A stretch of DNA of 64,000 nucleotides, taken from the NCBI GenBank assembly GCA_934270345.1, contig CAKQPT010000014.1, positions 1 to 64,000 on the forward strand. Direction: 5' to 3'. Below the pieces are notes generated by a model. The model searched no databases. It saw nothing but the letters and a program-made list of their open reading frames with translations, and was not told the origin of the DNA. This DNA comes from an uncultured Oribacterium sp. (GTDB lineage Bacteria > Bacillota > Clostridia > Lachnospirales > Lachnospiraceae). Shown here piece after piece: positions 1 through 8,387 of the stretch; position 1 is the stretch's first letter, and every line of letters starts with the position of its first letter. Made by a program: the position numbers and the translations under genes.

Positions 1-55
1 TGCTGCAAAGCATTCAGGTGATAGTTACTAATAGGTCGAGGGCTTATCCAAATTT
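1..55 (+). rRNA. 23S ribosomal RNA, 3' end (partial)
   Basis: The first 55 bases match the conserved 3' end of clostridial 23S rRNA, with the block TACTAATAGGTCGAGGGC typical of the strand that closes the molecule. The rest of the gene lies before the window. The exact 3' end is estimated. No 5S rRNA gene follows; the next genes are tRNAs. Confidence 0.85.
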
Positions 56-155
56 GGCTGGTAGGTTTGATGTTTTATCTACAGAATAATATATGAGCGG
101 TATATAGTTTTCAAGGCACGATTTATAAAAATTGTTCCCTTCGCGGGGCAGCTAT

Positions 156-228
156 TCCTCCATAGCTCAGTCGGTAGAGCACGCGGCTGTTAACCGCGGT
201 GTCGTTGGTTCGAGTCCGACTGGGGGAG
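156..228 (+). tRNA. tRNA-Asn (anticodon GTT)
   Basis: A full cloverleaf is visible: acceptor TCCTCCA pairs with TGGGGGA with one G-T pair, the D arm is GCTC/GAGC, the anticodon loop reads CTGTTAA, and the T loop is TTCGAGT. CCA is not encoded. It lies about 100 bases after the 23S end, so it is probably part of the rRNA transcript. Confidence 0.95.
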
Positions 229-232
229 TTGT

Positions 233-305
233 GCCGGTATAGCTCAGTTGGTAGAGCAACTGATTTGTAATCAGTAGGTCTTCGGTTCGAGTCCGAATCC
301 CGGCT
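233..305 (+). tRNA. tRNA-Thr (anticodon TGT)
   Basis: It starts 4 bases after tRNA-Asn. Acceptor GCCGGTA pairs with TCCCGGC with one mismatch at the sixth pair. The anticodon loop TTTGTAA gives TGT, and the T loop is TTCGAGT. CCA is not encoded. A terminator follows directly. Confidence 0.93.
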
Positions 306-308
306 TTC

Positions 309-339
309 AGCCTTAGCTTTCCGAAGCTAAGGCTTTTTT
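309..339 (+). terminator. Terminator after tRNA-Asn/tRNA-Thr
   Basis: An 11-bp perfect stem (AGCCTTAGCTT with AAGCTAAGGCT) around a TCCG loop is followed by a run of T. It would end the rRNA-tRNA transcript. Confidence 0.9.
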
Positions 340-378
340 AAACTGATAAATATCGATTTCCCGATATTTATATACGAT

Positions 379-452
379 GGAACTGTAGCTCAGCTGGTTA
401 GAGCAGTCGGCTCATAACCGATCGGTCCCGGGTTCGAGTCCCCGCAGTTCCA
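379..452 (+). tRNA. tRNA-Met (anticodon CAT), elongator type
   Basis: Acceptor GGAACTG pairs fully with CAGTTCC. The D arm has the elongator form GCTCAGCTGGTTAGAGC rather than the initiator form, and the first base pair is G-C, not the initiator mismatch. The anticodon loop is CTCATAA. A CAT tRNA of this shape could also be tRNA-Ile2 with a lysidine-modified anticodon, which the sequence alone cannot exclude. Confidence 0.9.
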
Positions 453-460
453 CACTGAAA

Positions 461-487
461 ACCCCCACGCTATCGTGGGGGTTTTTT
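461..487 (+). terminator. Terminator after tRNA-Met
   Basis: A 9-bp stem (ACCCCCACG with CGTGGGGGT) around CTAT is followed by TTTTT. Confidence 0.9.
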
Positions 488-607
488 GTTGCTCATTTTA
501 ATTGCAAACTGTTGAGCCGACATCGAAGACCACATCGAAAGCCAGGCGCAGTGTTTCTGATGCCGGCCCTCCTGACTCCTTCCGAATTATGAATTATCTA
601 TGAATTG
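488..607. other. Gap between the tRNAs and the htpG promoter; nothing found
   Basis: I see no coding frame with a ribosome binding site and no stable hairpin here. The functional part of this gap begins at 608 with the operator and promoter of htpG. Confidence 0.5.
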
Positions 608-634
608 TTAGCAGTACCACTTGTAGAGTGCTAA
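608..634 (+). promoter_or_regulatory. CIRCE-like operator (HrcA site) before htpG
   Basis: The left arm TTAGCAGTA (608-616) and right arm GAGTGCTAA (626-634) are separated by exactly 9 bases. The CIRCE consensus is TTAGCACTC-N9-GAGTGCTAA. The right arm is perfect and the left arm matches 7 of 9. It overlaps the -35 box of the promoter at 621-649, the expected position for a repressor. HrcA itself is not in the window. Confidence 0.75.
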
Positions 635-649
635 TATCGGTGTTATACT
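621..649 (+). promoter_or_regulatory. Sigma-A promoter of htpG
   Basis: A -35 box TTGTAG (621-626), a 17-base spacer and a -10 box TATACT (644-649) are present. The transcript would have a leader of about 115 bases before the htpG start. Confidence 0.7.
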
Positions 650-769
650 TCTTTCCGTTGTGAATAAAATACATCATCTGTATCGCCCTTCCTTTAGCGG
701 ACACACGGCTGCCGGACACGAAGCATGACGGTACAGGATGAAATCTACATACGATAAGAGGTAAATGTT

Positions 770-2854
770 ATGGCACAGAAGGGTACACTTTCAATCAATT
801 CTGAAAACATATTCCCGATCATCAAGAAGTGGATGTATTCCGATCAGGACATCTTCGTACGTGAGGAAATCTCAAACGCATGTGACGCGATCACGAAGCT
901 GGAGAAGCTGAGTCTCATCGGTGAGTGGACGAAGCCGGCGGACTACAAGGGCAGAGTCGATGTGATCGTCGATTCTGAGCATAAAACCGTCACCTTCCAG
1001 GATAATGGTATCGGTATGACGGCAGAGGAGGTCGAGAAGTACATCAATCAGATCGCCTTCTCCGGTGCGACTGACTTCATCAACAAGTATAAGGATAAAG
1101 CCAACGATGATCAGATCATCGGCCACTTCGGCCTCGGCTTCTACAGTGTCTTCATGGTCGCAGATCAGGTCGACATCGATACCCTATCCTATAAGCAGGA
1201 TGCAACGCCGATTCACTGGAGCTGCAACGGCGGCACCGAGTATGAGATGACCGACGGCGACAAGAAGACCATCGGTACCACCATCACCCTCCACCTGAAC
1301 GATGACTGTCTCAAGTACGATAACGAGTGGGAGATGCGTGAGATCATCGAGAAGTACTGCTCCTTCATGCCGGTCGAGATCTATATCACGAAGCTCCCGA
1401 AGGAAACCGAAACCATCCAGGCGGATCAGAAGAAGGACGGTGATGTCGTCGTAGAGGAGATCCCGGAGAAGGTCGAGAAGGATGCCGATGGCAAGGAGAC
1501 GAAGACACCGGCGAAGCTGAAGATCGAGAAGCGTCCGCAGCTTCTGAACGATACGCATCCGCTCTGGGGCAAGACACCGTCCGAGTGCACGAAGGAAGAG
1601 TATATCGACTTCTATCATAAGGTATTCCGCGACTATAAGGAGCCGCTGTTCTGGATTCACCTGAACATGGACTACCCGTACAACCTGAAGGGCATCCTCT
1701 ACTTCCCGAAGATCAATATGGAGTATGAGTCTGCCGAGGGTACCATCAAGCTCTATAACAATCAGGTCTTCGTCGCAGACAACATCAAGGAGGTCATCCC
1801 GGAGTATCTGATGCTCCTGAAGGGTGTCATTGACTGTCCGGATCTGCCGCTGAACGTCTCGAGATCCCAGCTCCAGAACGACGGCTTCGTAAAGAAGATC
1901 CAGGATTACATCACGAAGAAGGTCGCTGATAAGCTCTCCGGTCTCTGCAAGACCGATCGTGAGAACTACGAGAAGTACTGGGACGATATCGCACCATTCA
2001 TCAAGTATGGCTGCCTCCGCGATGATAAGTTCTGTAAGAAAATGACCGATTACATCCTCTTCAAGGACATCAACGGTAAGTTCCTCGCCCTGCCGGAGTG
2101 CCTCGAGGTCGAGAAGAGTGACGTCGACGAAGCCGCAGAGAAGGCCAATGCGGAGAACAGCACTGCAGACGAAACGACTGCTTCCACGGAAGATACAGCG
2201 AAGACTACAGAGAACAGTGACAAGGCGGAAAAGAACAAGGTCATCTACTATGTCACCGACCCTGTTCAGCAGAGTCAATACATCGCGATGTTTAAAAATG
2301 CAGGTAAGGATGCCGTCATCCTGCCGGAGCGCATCGATCAACCGTTCATCTCTGAGCTCGAGGCGAAGAACCAGGGCGTTCACTTCCGCAGAATCGATGC
2401 TGATCTCAGTGAAGAGTTCAAGGCAGCGGTAAGTGAGGATGAGCAGAAGACCCTAGACGAGCAGCAGAAGGATCTGGAAACCGAGATCCGTGCCGCATCG
2501 AAAAAGGACAAGCTGACAGTAAAGCTTCAGAAGCTGACCCAGTCCTCCATCGCGGCGATGCTGTCCATCTCCGAGGAGAGCCGTCGTATGAATGACATGA
2601 TGAAGATGTATGCGATGAGCGGTATGCCGATGGGCGATATGCCGGTCGATGAGACCCTGATTCTCAATACCGAACATCCGCTGGTACAGTATCTGATCGA
2701 GCATCGTACGGACGAAGCAGCGAAGGAGACCGTCGATATGATTTCCGAGCAGCTGTACGATCTTGCGAAGCTGCAGCAGTCTCCGCTGAGTGCAGATGAG
2801 ATGGCAAAGTTCATAAGCCGTTCAAATGAAATCCTTCTTAAAATGGCAAAGTGA
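770..2854 (+). CDS. htpG: Molecular chaperone HtpG (Hsp90 family)
   Basis: Cytosolic ATP-driven chaperone. The N-terminal GHKL ATPase domain shows REEISNACDA (31-40, with catalytic Glu33 and Mg-binding Asn36), DNGIGM (78-83) and GHFGLGFYS (118-126). The middle domain carries the NVSR loop near 362-365, followed by the dimerisation domain. At 694 residues it is longer than the usual 610-640. The extra length is in two charged stretches: about 212-255, in the linker between ATPase and middle domain, and about 450-490, rich in Ala, Glu, Thr and Asp. The ATG has AAGAGG 8-10 bases upstream. The promoter carries a CIRCE-like operator, so heat-shock control by HrcA is likely. Confidence 0.97.
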   Translation: MAQKGTLSINSENIFPIIKKWMYSDQDIFVREEISNACDAITKLEKLSLIGEWTKPADYKGRVDVIVDSEHKTVTFQDNGIGMTAEEVEKYINQIAFSGATDFINKYKDKANDDQIIGHFGLGFYSVFMVADQVDIDTLSYKQDATPIHWSCNGGTEYEMTDGDKKTIGTTITLHLNDDCLKYDNEWEMREIIEKYCSFMPVEIYITKLPKETETIQADQKKDGDVVVEEIPEKVEKDADGKETKTPAKLKIEKRPQLLNDTHPLWGKTPSECTKEEYIDFYHKVFRDYKEPLFWIHLNMDYPYNLKGILYFPKINMEYESAEGTIKLYNNQVFVADNIKEVIPEYLMLLKGVIDCPDLPLNVSRSQLQNDGFVKKIQDYITKKVADKLSGLCKTDRENYEKYWDDIAPFIKYGCLRDDKFCKKMTDYILFKDINGKFLALPECLEVEKSDVDEAAEKANAENSTADETTASTEDTAKTTENSDKAEKNKVIYYVTDPVQQSQYIAMFKNAGKDAVILPERIDQPFISELEAKNQGVHFRRIDADLSEEFKAAVSEDEQKTLDEQQKDLETEIRAASKKDKLTVKLQKLTQSSIAAMLSISEESRRMNDMMKMYAMSGMPMGDMPVDETLILNTEHPLVQYLIEHRTDEAAKETVDMISEQLYDLAKLQQSPLSADEMAKFISRSNEILLKMAK

Positions 2855-2858
2855 CAGC

Positions 2859-2887
2859 TTGACGGAGCAGACGGCATCTAATATAAT
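2859..2887 (+). promoter_or_regulatory. Strong sigma-A promoter for the RNA upstream of purE
   Basis: TTGACG (2859-2864), a 17-base spacer and a perfect TATAAT (2882-2887). The start point would be near 2894, exactly where a long paired stem begins. Confidence 0.8.
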
Positions 2888-2893
2888 TTTGTT

Positions 2894-3108
2894 GTCGTTG
2901 TTCACAAGTTTCTCGGGCGAAAGGATTTGGGGATGAAGCACATGGCTGGAAACAGACATACGAATCACTTTTTAGCGATGTGTGCACTCGGATTCTCAGG
3001 ACAGGCCGGATTCATCGGGCTTAGTGTAAGCTGTGAAATTAATAACGACGTTTATTCGAATACCGTAAAATGATAGAAGGGGGAACAGCGTGCGCTGCTC
3101 CCTCTTTT
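2894..3108 (+). ncRNA. Probable structured small RNA upstream of purE (6S-like candidate)
   Basis: A near-consensus promoter would start a transcript at about 2894 and an intrinsic terminator ends it at about 3108. Bases 2894-2902 pair with 3041-3049 (9 bp, one G-U), and 2903-2906 pair with 3032-3035 across a 5-base bulge, which closes a domain of about 155 bases. Inside is a hairpin with a GAAA tetraloop (2942-2957) and a small CCG/CGG hairpin on the 3' side. One long closed hairpin with a large open centre, about 200 bases, own promoter and terminator, is the plan of 6S RNA; in cyanobacteria 6S sits beside purK. The 6S identity is inference. It could also be a leader controlling purE. Confidence 0.5.
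3080..3108 (+). terminator. Intrinsic terminator between the small RNA and purE
   Basis: GGGAACAGCG pairs with CGCTGCTCCC (one mismatch) and is followed by TCTTTTTG. Either it ends the small RNA or it works as an attenuator for the purine operon; I found no clear competing antiterminator. Confidence 0.8.
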
Positions 3109-3223
3109 TGTTGTTGATTACAGGCTCACGCTTCTGGCATGAGTTCACTGTGATGCCCTCCGGGCGGACGTATTCAGAGTGATATCGGAAGCGGTGCTTC
3201 CACGGATCAGGAAAGGAGTTTGC

Positions 3224-3718
3224 ATGAAAAAAGTTGCGATCATCATGGGAAGTGATTCAGATCTTCCAGTAGTTGAAAAAGGCATCAGTGTACTGAAGGA
3301 GTATGGAGTACCTGTTGAAGTTCATGTATACAGTGCCCACAGAACACCGGAGGAGGCTGCACAGTTCTCGAAATCCGCACGTGAAAACGGCTTCGGTGTC
3401 ATCATCGCCGCTGCCGGCATGGCCGCTCACCTCGCAGGTGCCATCGCAGCGAATACCACACTTCCGGTGATCGGTATTCCGTGTTCATCGAAGGTACTCG
3501 AGGGCATGGATGCACTTCTTTCCACGGTCATGATGCCACCTGGAATTCCGGTTGCCACGGTCGGCGTCAACACTGCAAAGAACGCAGCACTGCTCGCCAT
3601 CGAGATGCTGGCGATCGAGGATGCCGCACTCGCACAGAAGCTGCAGGATGAGCGTGACAAGAATCATCAGAATATCCTGGAGAAGAATGCCGCTATCGAG
3701 GCGCAGTTTAACAGCTGA
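3224..3718 (+). CDS. purE: N5-carboxyaminoimidazole ribonucleotide mutase PurE
   Basis: Converts N5-CAIR to CAIR in IMP synthesis. The 164-residue length and motifs GSDSD (9-13) and AHRTP (38-42) are those of class I PurE. The start is set at 3224 because GAAAGGAGTT lies just upstream; an in-frame codon at 3179 has no such site. Class I PurE normally works with PurK, which is not in the operon and must be elsewhere. The following purine genes through purL lie on the same strand with short gaps, so they form one operon. Confidence 0.96.
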   Translation: MKKVAIIMGSDSDLPVVEKGISVLKEYGVPVEVHVYSAHRTPEEAAQFSKSARENGFGVIIAAAGMAAHLAGAIAANTTLPVIGIPCSSKVLEGMDALLSTVMMPPGIPVATVGVNTAKNAALLAIEMLAIEDAALAQKLQDERDKNHQNILEKNAAIEAQFNS

Positions 3719-3769
3719 TCTGTGAATGTAACTGTCTACCAGCAATTATATATATCATGAGGGGAATCT

Positions 3770-5260
3770 ATGGGAAAAATTAATGACGAGTGTGGTGTAT
3801 TTGGCATGTACTCGAAGACCACCAAGCCACTTGCAAGACTGACCTACTATGGGCTGTTTGCGTTACAGCACCGCGGCCAGGAATCGGCCGGTATCGTCGT
3901 AAACGACGAGGGTGTCTTCCGTTTCTATCGTGAGCTCGGTCTCGTCAGCGAGGCGATGACAAAGGATCAGCTGGATCGTCTGGGTGACGGACAGATGGCC
4001 TGTGGTCACGTGCGTTACTCCACCTCCGGCATCACAAACCGTATCAATGCCCAGCCGATCGTCGTAAATCATGTGAAGGGCCGTATGGCACTCTGTCATA
4101 ACGGAAATCTGGTCAATTCCACAGAGCTTCGCCGTAACCTCGAGCTGGATGGCTGTATCTTCCAGTCCACCACGGATACCGAGGCGATCTCTTATGTCAT
4201 CACGCGTGAGCGCCTGAAGACGAAGTCGATCGAAGAGGCGGTAACCAATTCTGTAGGGAAGCTGCACGGTGCCTTCTCTCTGGTCATCATGTCACCGTCG
4301 AAGCTGATCGCCGTACGTGATCCGCATGGCTTCCGCCCGCTCTGCTATGGTGAAACCGAGGACGGCTCGGTCGTATTTGCCAGCGAGTCCTGTGCACTTG
4401 ACGCAGTCGGTGCGAAGCTGGTGCGTGACCTCGAGCCGGGTGAGATCATGGTCATGGACCAGAATGGTCTCCGCTCCATCAAGGATCACTGCAAGACGGT
4501 GAAGCCGTCTACCTGCGTTTTCGAGTATATCTATTTCGCACGTCCGGATTCCATCATCGATGGTGCATCTGTACACGATGCCAGAATGCGTGCCGGTGAA
4601 TTTCTCGCAGAGGAGCATCCGGTCGATGCAGACGTCGTCATCGGCGTTCCTGACTCCGGCCTCGATGCCGCGGTCGGCTACAGCCGGAAGTCCGGTATCC
4701 CGTATGGTATCGGCCTCATCAAAAACAAGTACATCGGACGAACCTTCATCGCACCGGGACAGACCGAGCGTGAGAATCTCGTCAAGATCAAGCTGAACAC
4801 GATCCGCTCCGAAATCGAGGGCAAGCGTGTCGTCCTGATCGATGACTCCATCGTACGTGGAACCACCAGCGCACGTCTCGTCAAGCTCGTGCGGGAGGCC
4901 GGCGCGAAGGAAATCCACATGCGTATATCCGCACCGCCATTCCTGTACCCATGCTACTATGGAACCGATATCGACAGTCAGGACAATCTGATCGCCTGCC
5001 ACCATACCGTCGATGAAATTGCGAAGATCATCGGGGTTGATTCGCTCGGATACCTCAGTGTAGAGAATGTGCTTCGAATCGCGAAGAATGATCCGAATGC
5101 AGGCTACTGTGCCGCATGCTTCAATGGTCAGTATTCAACGGAGCTGCCAAGCGTCAGCGAGAAGAATCGTTTCGAAGAGAAGATTCCGAAGGCCTGGAGA
5201 GATGCGCATACGGATGACCCGAACAAGAAGTGGAATCCGAACAGCGAGGCCAATGCTTAA
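3770..5260 (+). CDS. purF: Amidophosphoribosyltransferase PurF
   Basis: First committed step of purine synthesis: PRPP plus glutamine gives phosphoribosylamine. The N-terminal Ntn glutaminase starts after a short propeptide with the catalytic Cys at residue 8 (CGVFG). The phosphoribosyltransferase domain has the PRPP loop VVLIDDSIVRGTTS near 355-368. Cysteines including the C-terminal pair in GYCAACFNGQ fit the iron-sulphur cluster of the Bacillus-type enzyme, which makes it oxygen-sensitive. Length 496 is normal. The gene sits 51 bases after purE and is preceded by GAGGGG. Confidence 0.97.
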   Translation: MGKINDECGVFGMYSKTTKPLARLTYYGLFALQHRGQESAGIVVNDEGVFRFYRELGLVSEAMTKDQLDRLGDGQMACGHVRYSTSGITNRINAQPIVVNHVKGRMALCHNGNLVNSTELRRNLELDGCIFQSTTDTEAISYVITRERLKTKSIEEAVTNSVGKLHGAFSLVIMSPSKLIAVRDPHGFRPLCYGETEDGSVVFASESCALDAVGAKLVRDLEPGEIMVMDQNGLRSIKDHCKTVKPSTCVFEYIYFARPDSIIDGASVHDARMRAGEFLAEEHPVDADVVIGVPDSGLDAAVGYSRKSGIPYGIGLIKNKYIGRTFIAPGQTERENLVKIKLNTIRSEIEGKRVVLIDDSIVRGTTSARLVKLVREAGAKEIHMRISAPPFLYPCYYGTDIDSQDNLIACHHTVDEIAKIIGVDSLGYLSVENVLRIAKNDPNAGYCAACFNGQYSTELPSVSEKNRFEEKIPKAWRDAHTDDPNKKWNPNSEANA

Positions 5261-5304
5261 ATTTATAAAGTATCACTACGATCAAACGATAAAGGAGTTT
5301 AGAT

Positions 5305-6354
5305 ATGAATACAAAGAGCTACAGTGAGGCATACAAGGAGGCAGGTGTTGATATCACGGCCGGCTACAAGTCCGTAGAGCTGATGAAGCAGTACGTCGCG
5401 AGAACCATGACCGAGGGTGTGGCATCCGGTCTCGGCGGCTTCGGTGGTCTGTTCGAGCTTCCGGAGGGCTACAAGCACCCGATTCTCGTATCCGGTACCG
5501 ATGGTGTCGGAACGAAGCTGAAGATCTCCTTCCTGATGGAGAAGTATGACACCGTCGGCATCGACTGCGTCGCGATGTGTGTGAACGATGTCATCTGCTG
5601 TGGTGCGAAGCCACTGTTCTTCCTCGATTACATCGCCTGCGGCAAGAACGTGCCGGAGAAGATCGCGGATATCGTAAAGGGCGTAGCTGAAGGCTGCGTA
5701 CAGAGTGACAGTGCGCTGATCGGTGGTGAGACCGCCGAGATGCCGGGCTTCTATCCGGAGGACGAGTATGATCTCGCCGGTTTCTCTGTCGGTATCGTGG
5801 ATAAGGAGAAGGTCATCGACAACAACTCCATGAAGGCAGGCGATGTCGTAATCGCACTTCCAAGCTCCGGTGTGCACTCCAACGGTTTCTCACTCGTACG
5901 TAAGGTCTTCGACATTGACCACATCACGAAGGAGGAGCTTCGTAAGCCACTCGAGGAGCTCGACGGCAAGTCCCTCGGTGAGACCCTGCTGACCCCGACG
6001 GTCATCTATGTAAAGCCGGTTCTTCAGCTGCTCGAGAAGGTAACGGTAAAGGCCATCAGCCACATCACCGGCGGTGGTTTCTATGAGAATATCCCGAGAT
6101 CCATCCCGGATGGCCTCGGTGCAAAGATCAAGATGGATGACGTCCGCGTCCTTCCGATCTTCAAGCTGATCCAGAAGACTGGCGATGTATCTACGCACGA
6201 TATGTTCAACACCTACAACATGGGTGTCGGCATGAGCGTTGTCGTAGCGAAGGAGGATGAGGCAGCTGCTCTCGAGGTACTTCGTGCAAATGGTGTCGAG
6301 GCATACCACCTCGGTGAGATCATCGAGTCCGACGATAAGGTCGTTTTAGAGTAA
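5305..6354 (+). CDS. purM: Phosphoribosylformylglycinamidine cyclo-ligase PurM
   Basis: Closes FGAM to AIR using ATP. The protein (349 residues) shows the AIR synthase family motifs [11 protein letters not shown] and [22 protein letters not shown], then [11 protein letters not shown] and [15 protein letters not shown] in the usual order. AAAGGAG lies 7 bases before the ATG. The gap to purF is 44 bases and to the next gene 11 bases, so translation is probably coupled. Confidence 0.97.
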   Translation: MNTKSYSEAYKEAGVDITAGYKSVELMKQYVARTMTEGVASGLGGFGGLFELPEGYKHPILVSGTDGVGTKLKISFLMEKYDTVGIDCVAMCVNDVICCGAKPLFFLDYIACGKNVPEKIADIVKGVAEGCVQSDSALIGGETAEMPGFYPEDEYDLAGFSVGIVDKEKVIDNNSMKAGDVVIALPSSGVHSNGFSLVRKVFDIDHITKEELRKPLEELDGKSLGETLLTPTVIYVKPVLQLLEKVTVKAISHITGGGFYENIPRSIPDGLGAKIKMDDVRVLPIFKLIQKTGDVSTHDMFNTYNMGVGMSVVVAKEDEAAALEVLRANGVEAYHLGEIIESDDKVVLE

Positions 6355-6365
6355 GGAGAGTAAAC

Positions 6366-7094
6366 ATGGCAACATATGATGTAGCACAGCTTCCAGAGCT
6401 GCTGAAGAACAACGAGTACCCTGGCCGTGGCATCGTGATCGGCAAGTCCGCAGATGGACAGTCCATCGCCATCGCTTACTTCATCATGGGTCGTAGCGCA
6501 AACTCCAGAAACCGCGTATTTATCGAGGATGGTGACACCGTCACCATCTATCCGGCAGACGCCAGCAAGGTCGAGGACCCGAGCCTCATCATCTACAGCC
6601 CGATCCGTAAGATCGGTGATAACCTGATCGTGACCAACGGTGATCAGACGGATACCATCTATGATTTCCTGAAGGATGGCAACACCTTCGAGGAAGCACT
6701 TGAGACACGTGAATTCGAGCCGGATGGTCCGAACTGGACCCCGCGTATCAGCGGTCTCGTGATGCTCGATGATTCCGACCGCTATAAGATGTCGATTCTC
6801 AAGTCCCAGGACGCAGAGGGTACGGACTGCGCACGCTATACCTACAGCTACAGGCTGCAGAACGGCCTCGGCCACTTCATCCACACCTACAAGCAGAACG
6901 GCAATCCGATTCCGACCTTCGAGGGTGAGCCGGAGCGTGTTGCGATCCCGAACAGCGCAGACGAGTTCGCAGAGGCGATCTGGAACAGCCTGAACGAGGA
7001 TAATAAGATTTCCATGTACGTGCGCTATATCAATGTCGTAGACGGCAGCGTAACGAACAGAATGATCAACAAGTTCACCCAGGTGAACGCATAA
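6366..7094 (+). CDS. purO: IMP cyclohydrolase of the PurO-like family
   Basis: Closes FAICAR to IMP, the last step of the pathway. The 242-residue protein resembles the archaeal-type IMP cyclohydrolase family (PurO), for example in its start region with PGRGIVIGKSADG and MGRSANSRNR. It has no similarity to the MGS-like N-terminal domain of bacterial PurH. The next gene encodes only the transformylase half of PurH, so this protein supplies the missing cyclohydrolase. The family assignment is from recognition, supported by this complementarity. AAGGAGAG precedes the ATG. Confidence 0.88.
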   Translation: MATYDVAQLPELLKNNEYPGRGIVIGKSADGQSIAIAYFIMGRSANSRNRVFIEDGDTVTIYPADASKVEDPSLIIYSPIRKIGDNLIVTNGDQTDTIYDFLKDGNTFEEALETREFEPDGPNWTPRISGLVMLDDSDRYKMSILKSQDAEGTDCARYTYSYRLQNGLGHFIHTYKQNGNPIPTFEGEPERVAIPNSADEFAEAIWNSLNEDNKISMYVRYINVVDGSVTNRMINKFTQVNA

Positions 7095-7109
7095 GAGGAG
7101 AGGGCAGCG

Positions 7110-8294
7110 ATGAAAGAGTTTGAATTAAAGTATGGTATGAACCCGAATCAGAAGCCGGCGAAGATCTACATGCACGACGGCTCTGACCTTCCGATCGAGA
7201 TTCTGAATGGCCGTCCTGGCTATATCAACTTTCTCGATGCACTGAACAGCTGGCAGCTGGTTTCCGATCTCAAGGAAGCCACCGGCATGGTCGCCGCCGC
7301 ATCCTTCAAGCACGTTTCCCCTTCCGGTGCCGCGATCGGACGGAAGCTTTCCGACAAGCTGAAGAAGGCCTGCTTCGTAGACGACATCGAGGGTCTCGAC
7401 GAGTCTCCGCTCGCCTGCGCGTATGCGAGAGCACGTGGTGTCGATCGTATGTCTTCTTACGGCGACTTCATCGCCCTGTCGGATACCTGTGATGCGACGA
7501 CCGCTCGCATCATCCACCGCGAAGTGTCCGATGGCGTCATTGCCCCGGACTATACGGAGGAGGCACTCGAGATCCTGAAGACGAAGAAGAAGGGTAACTA
7601 TAACGTCATCAAGATCGACCCGAGCTACCGCCCGGATCCGGTCGAGCATAAGCAGGTATTCGGTGTGACCTTCGAGCAGGGCCGCAACGAGTACAAGGTG
7701 ACCGATGAGGCCTTCGCAAACATCGTGAGCCAGAACAAGGAGCTCACCGAGGAGGCGCGTCTCAATATGACCATCGCCCTCATCACCATCAAGTACACGC
7801 AGTCCAACTCCGTAGCGTATGCGGAGGATGGTCAGGCCATCGGTGTCGGTGCCGGACAGCAGTCCAGAGTGCACTGCACACGTCTCGCAGGTGATAAGGC
7901 CGATCACTGGCACCTTCGCCAGACCGACCGTGTCCTGAACCTTCCGTTCAAGGAAGGCCTCCGTCGTGCTGATCGTGACAATGTCATCGACGTATACCTC
8001 TCCGAGGAGTGTGACGATGTCCTGAAGGATGGCGCATGGCAGCAGTACTTCACCGAGCAGCCGGCTCCATTTACGAGAGCAGAGCAGAAGGCCTACCTCG
8101 CAACACTGACCGGAACGGCCCTCGGCTCCGACGCGTTCTTCCCGTTCGGTGATAATGTCGAGCGTGCACGGAAGTCCGGTGTCAGCTACATCGCAGAGCC
8201 GGGCGGATCCATCCGTGACGATAACGTCATCGAGACCGCAGATAAGTACGGTATGGTGCTGTGCTTTACCGGTATGCGTCTCTTCCACCACTGA
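7110..8294 (+). CDS. AICAR formyltransferase, stand-alone (PurH C-terminal half; PurV type)
   Basis: Transfers a formyl group from 10-formyl-tetrahydrofolate to AICAR. The 394 residues correspond to the AICAR transformylase domain alone: it opens with the LKYGMNPNQKPA motif that starts this domain, and has SFKHVSPSGAA near 66-76 and the conserved QSNSVAYAEDGQAIGVGAGQ region. The N-terminal cyclohydrolase half of ordinary PurH is absent. AGGAGAG lies 6 bases before the ATG. It follows the PurO-like gene by 15 bases. Confidence 0.93.
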   Translation: MKEFELKYGMNPNQKPAKIYMHDGSDLPIEILNGRPGYINFLDALNSWQLVSDLKEATGMVAAASFKHVSPSGAAIGRKLSDKLKKACFVDDIEGLDESPLACAYARARGVDRMSSYGDFIALSDTCDATTARIIHREVSDGVIAPDYTEEALEILKTKKKGNYNVIKIDPSYRPDPVEHKQVFGVTFEQGRNEYKVTDEAFANIVSQNKELTEEARLNMTIALITIKYTQSNSVAYAEDGQAIGVGAGQQSRVHCTRLAGDKADHWHLRQTDRVLNLPFKEGLRRADRDNVIDVYLSEECDDVLKDGAWQQYFTEQPAPFTRAEQKAYLATLTGTALGSDAFFPFGDNVERARKSGVSYIAEPGGSIRDDNVIETADKYGMVLCFTGMRLFHH

Positions 8295-8305
8295 TCATAT
8301 GTGTC

Positions 8306-8339
8306 GCTGCCCGCGGATCCCGGTGATACCACGGGCGGC
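8306..8339 (+). other. Strong hairpin between the formyltransferase gene and purN
   Basis: GCTGCCCGCGG pairs with CCACGGGCGGC (one mismatch, one G-U) around a 12-base loop. No T run follows, so it is unlikely to terminate; it may stabilise or punctuate the operon mRNA. Confidence 0.55.
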
Positions 8340-8387
8340 CTGACATCGTCGCTTTTAAATGTCTCTTTCAACATAAGAGGAGAATAA

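Noticed and set aside
2933..3073. 46-codon open frame with a fair ribosome site upstream of purE
   Set aside because: It lies wholly inside the structured RNA and its stop touches the terminator. The product has no recognisable features. The paired stems explain the sequence better, though a leader peptide is not fully excluded.
2880..3224. Purine, PRPP or ZTP riboswitch before purE
   Set aside because: I looked for the conserved cores of these families and did not find them.
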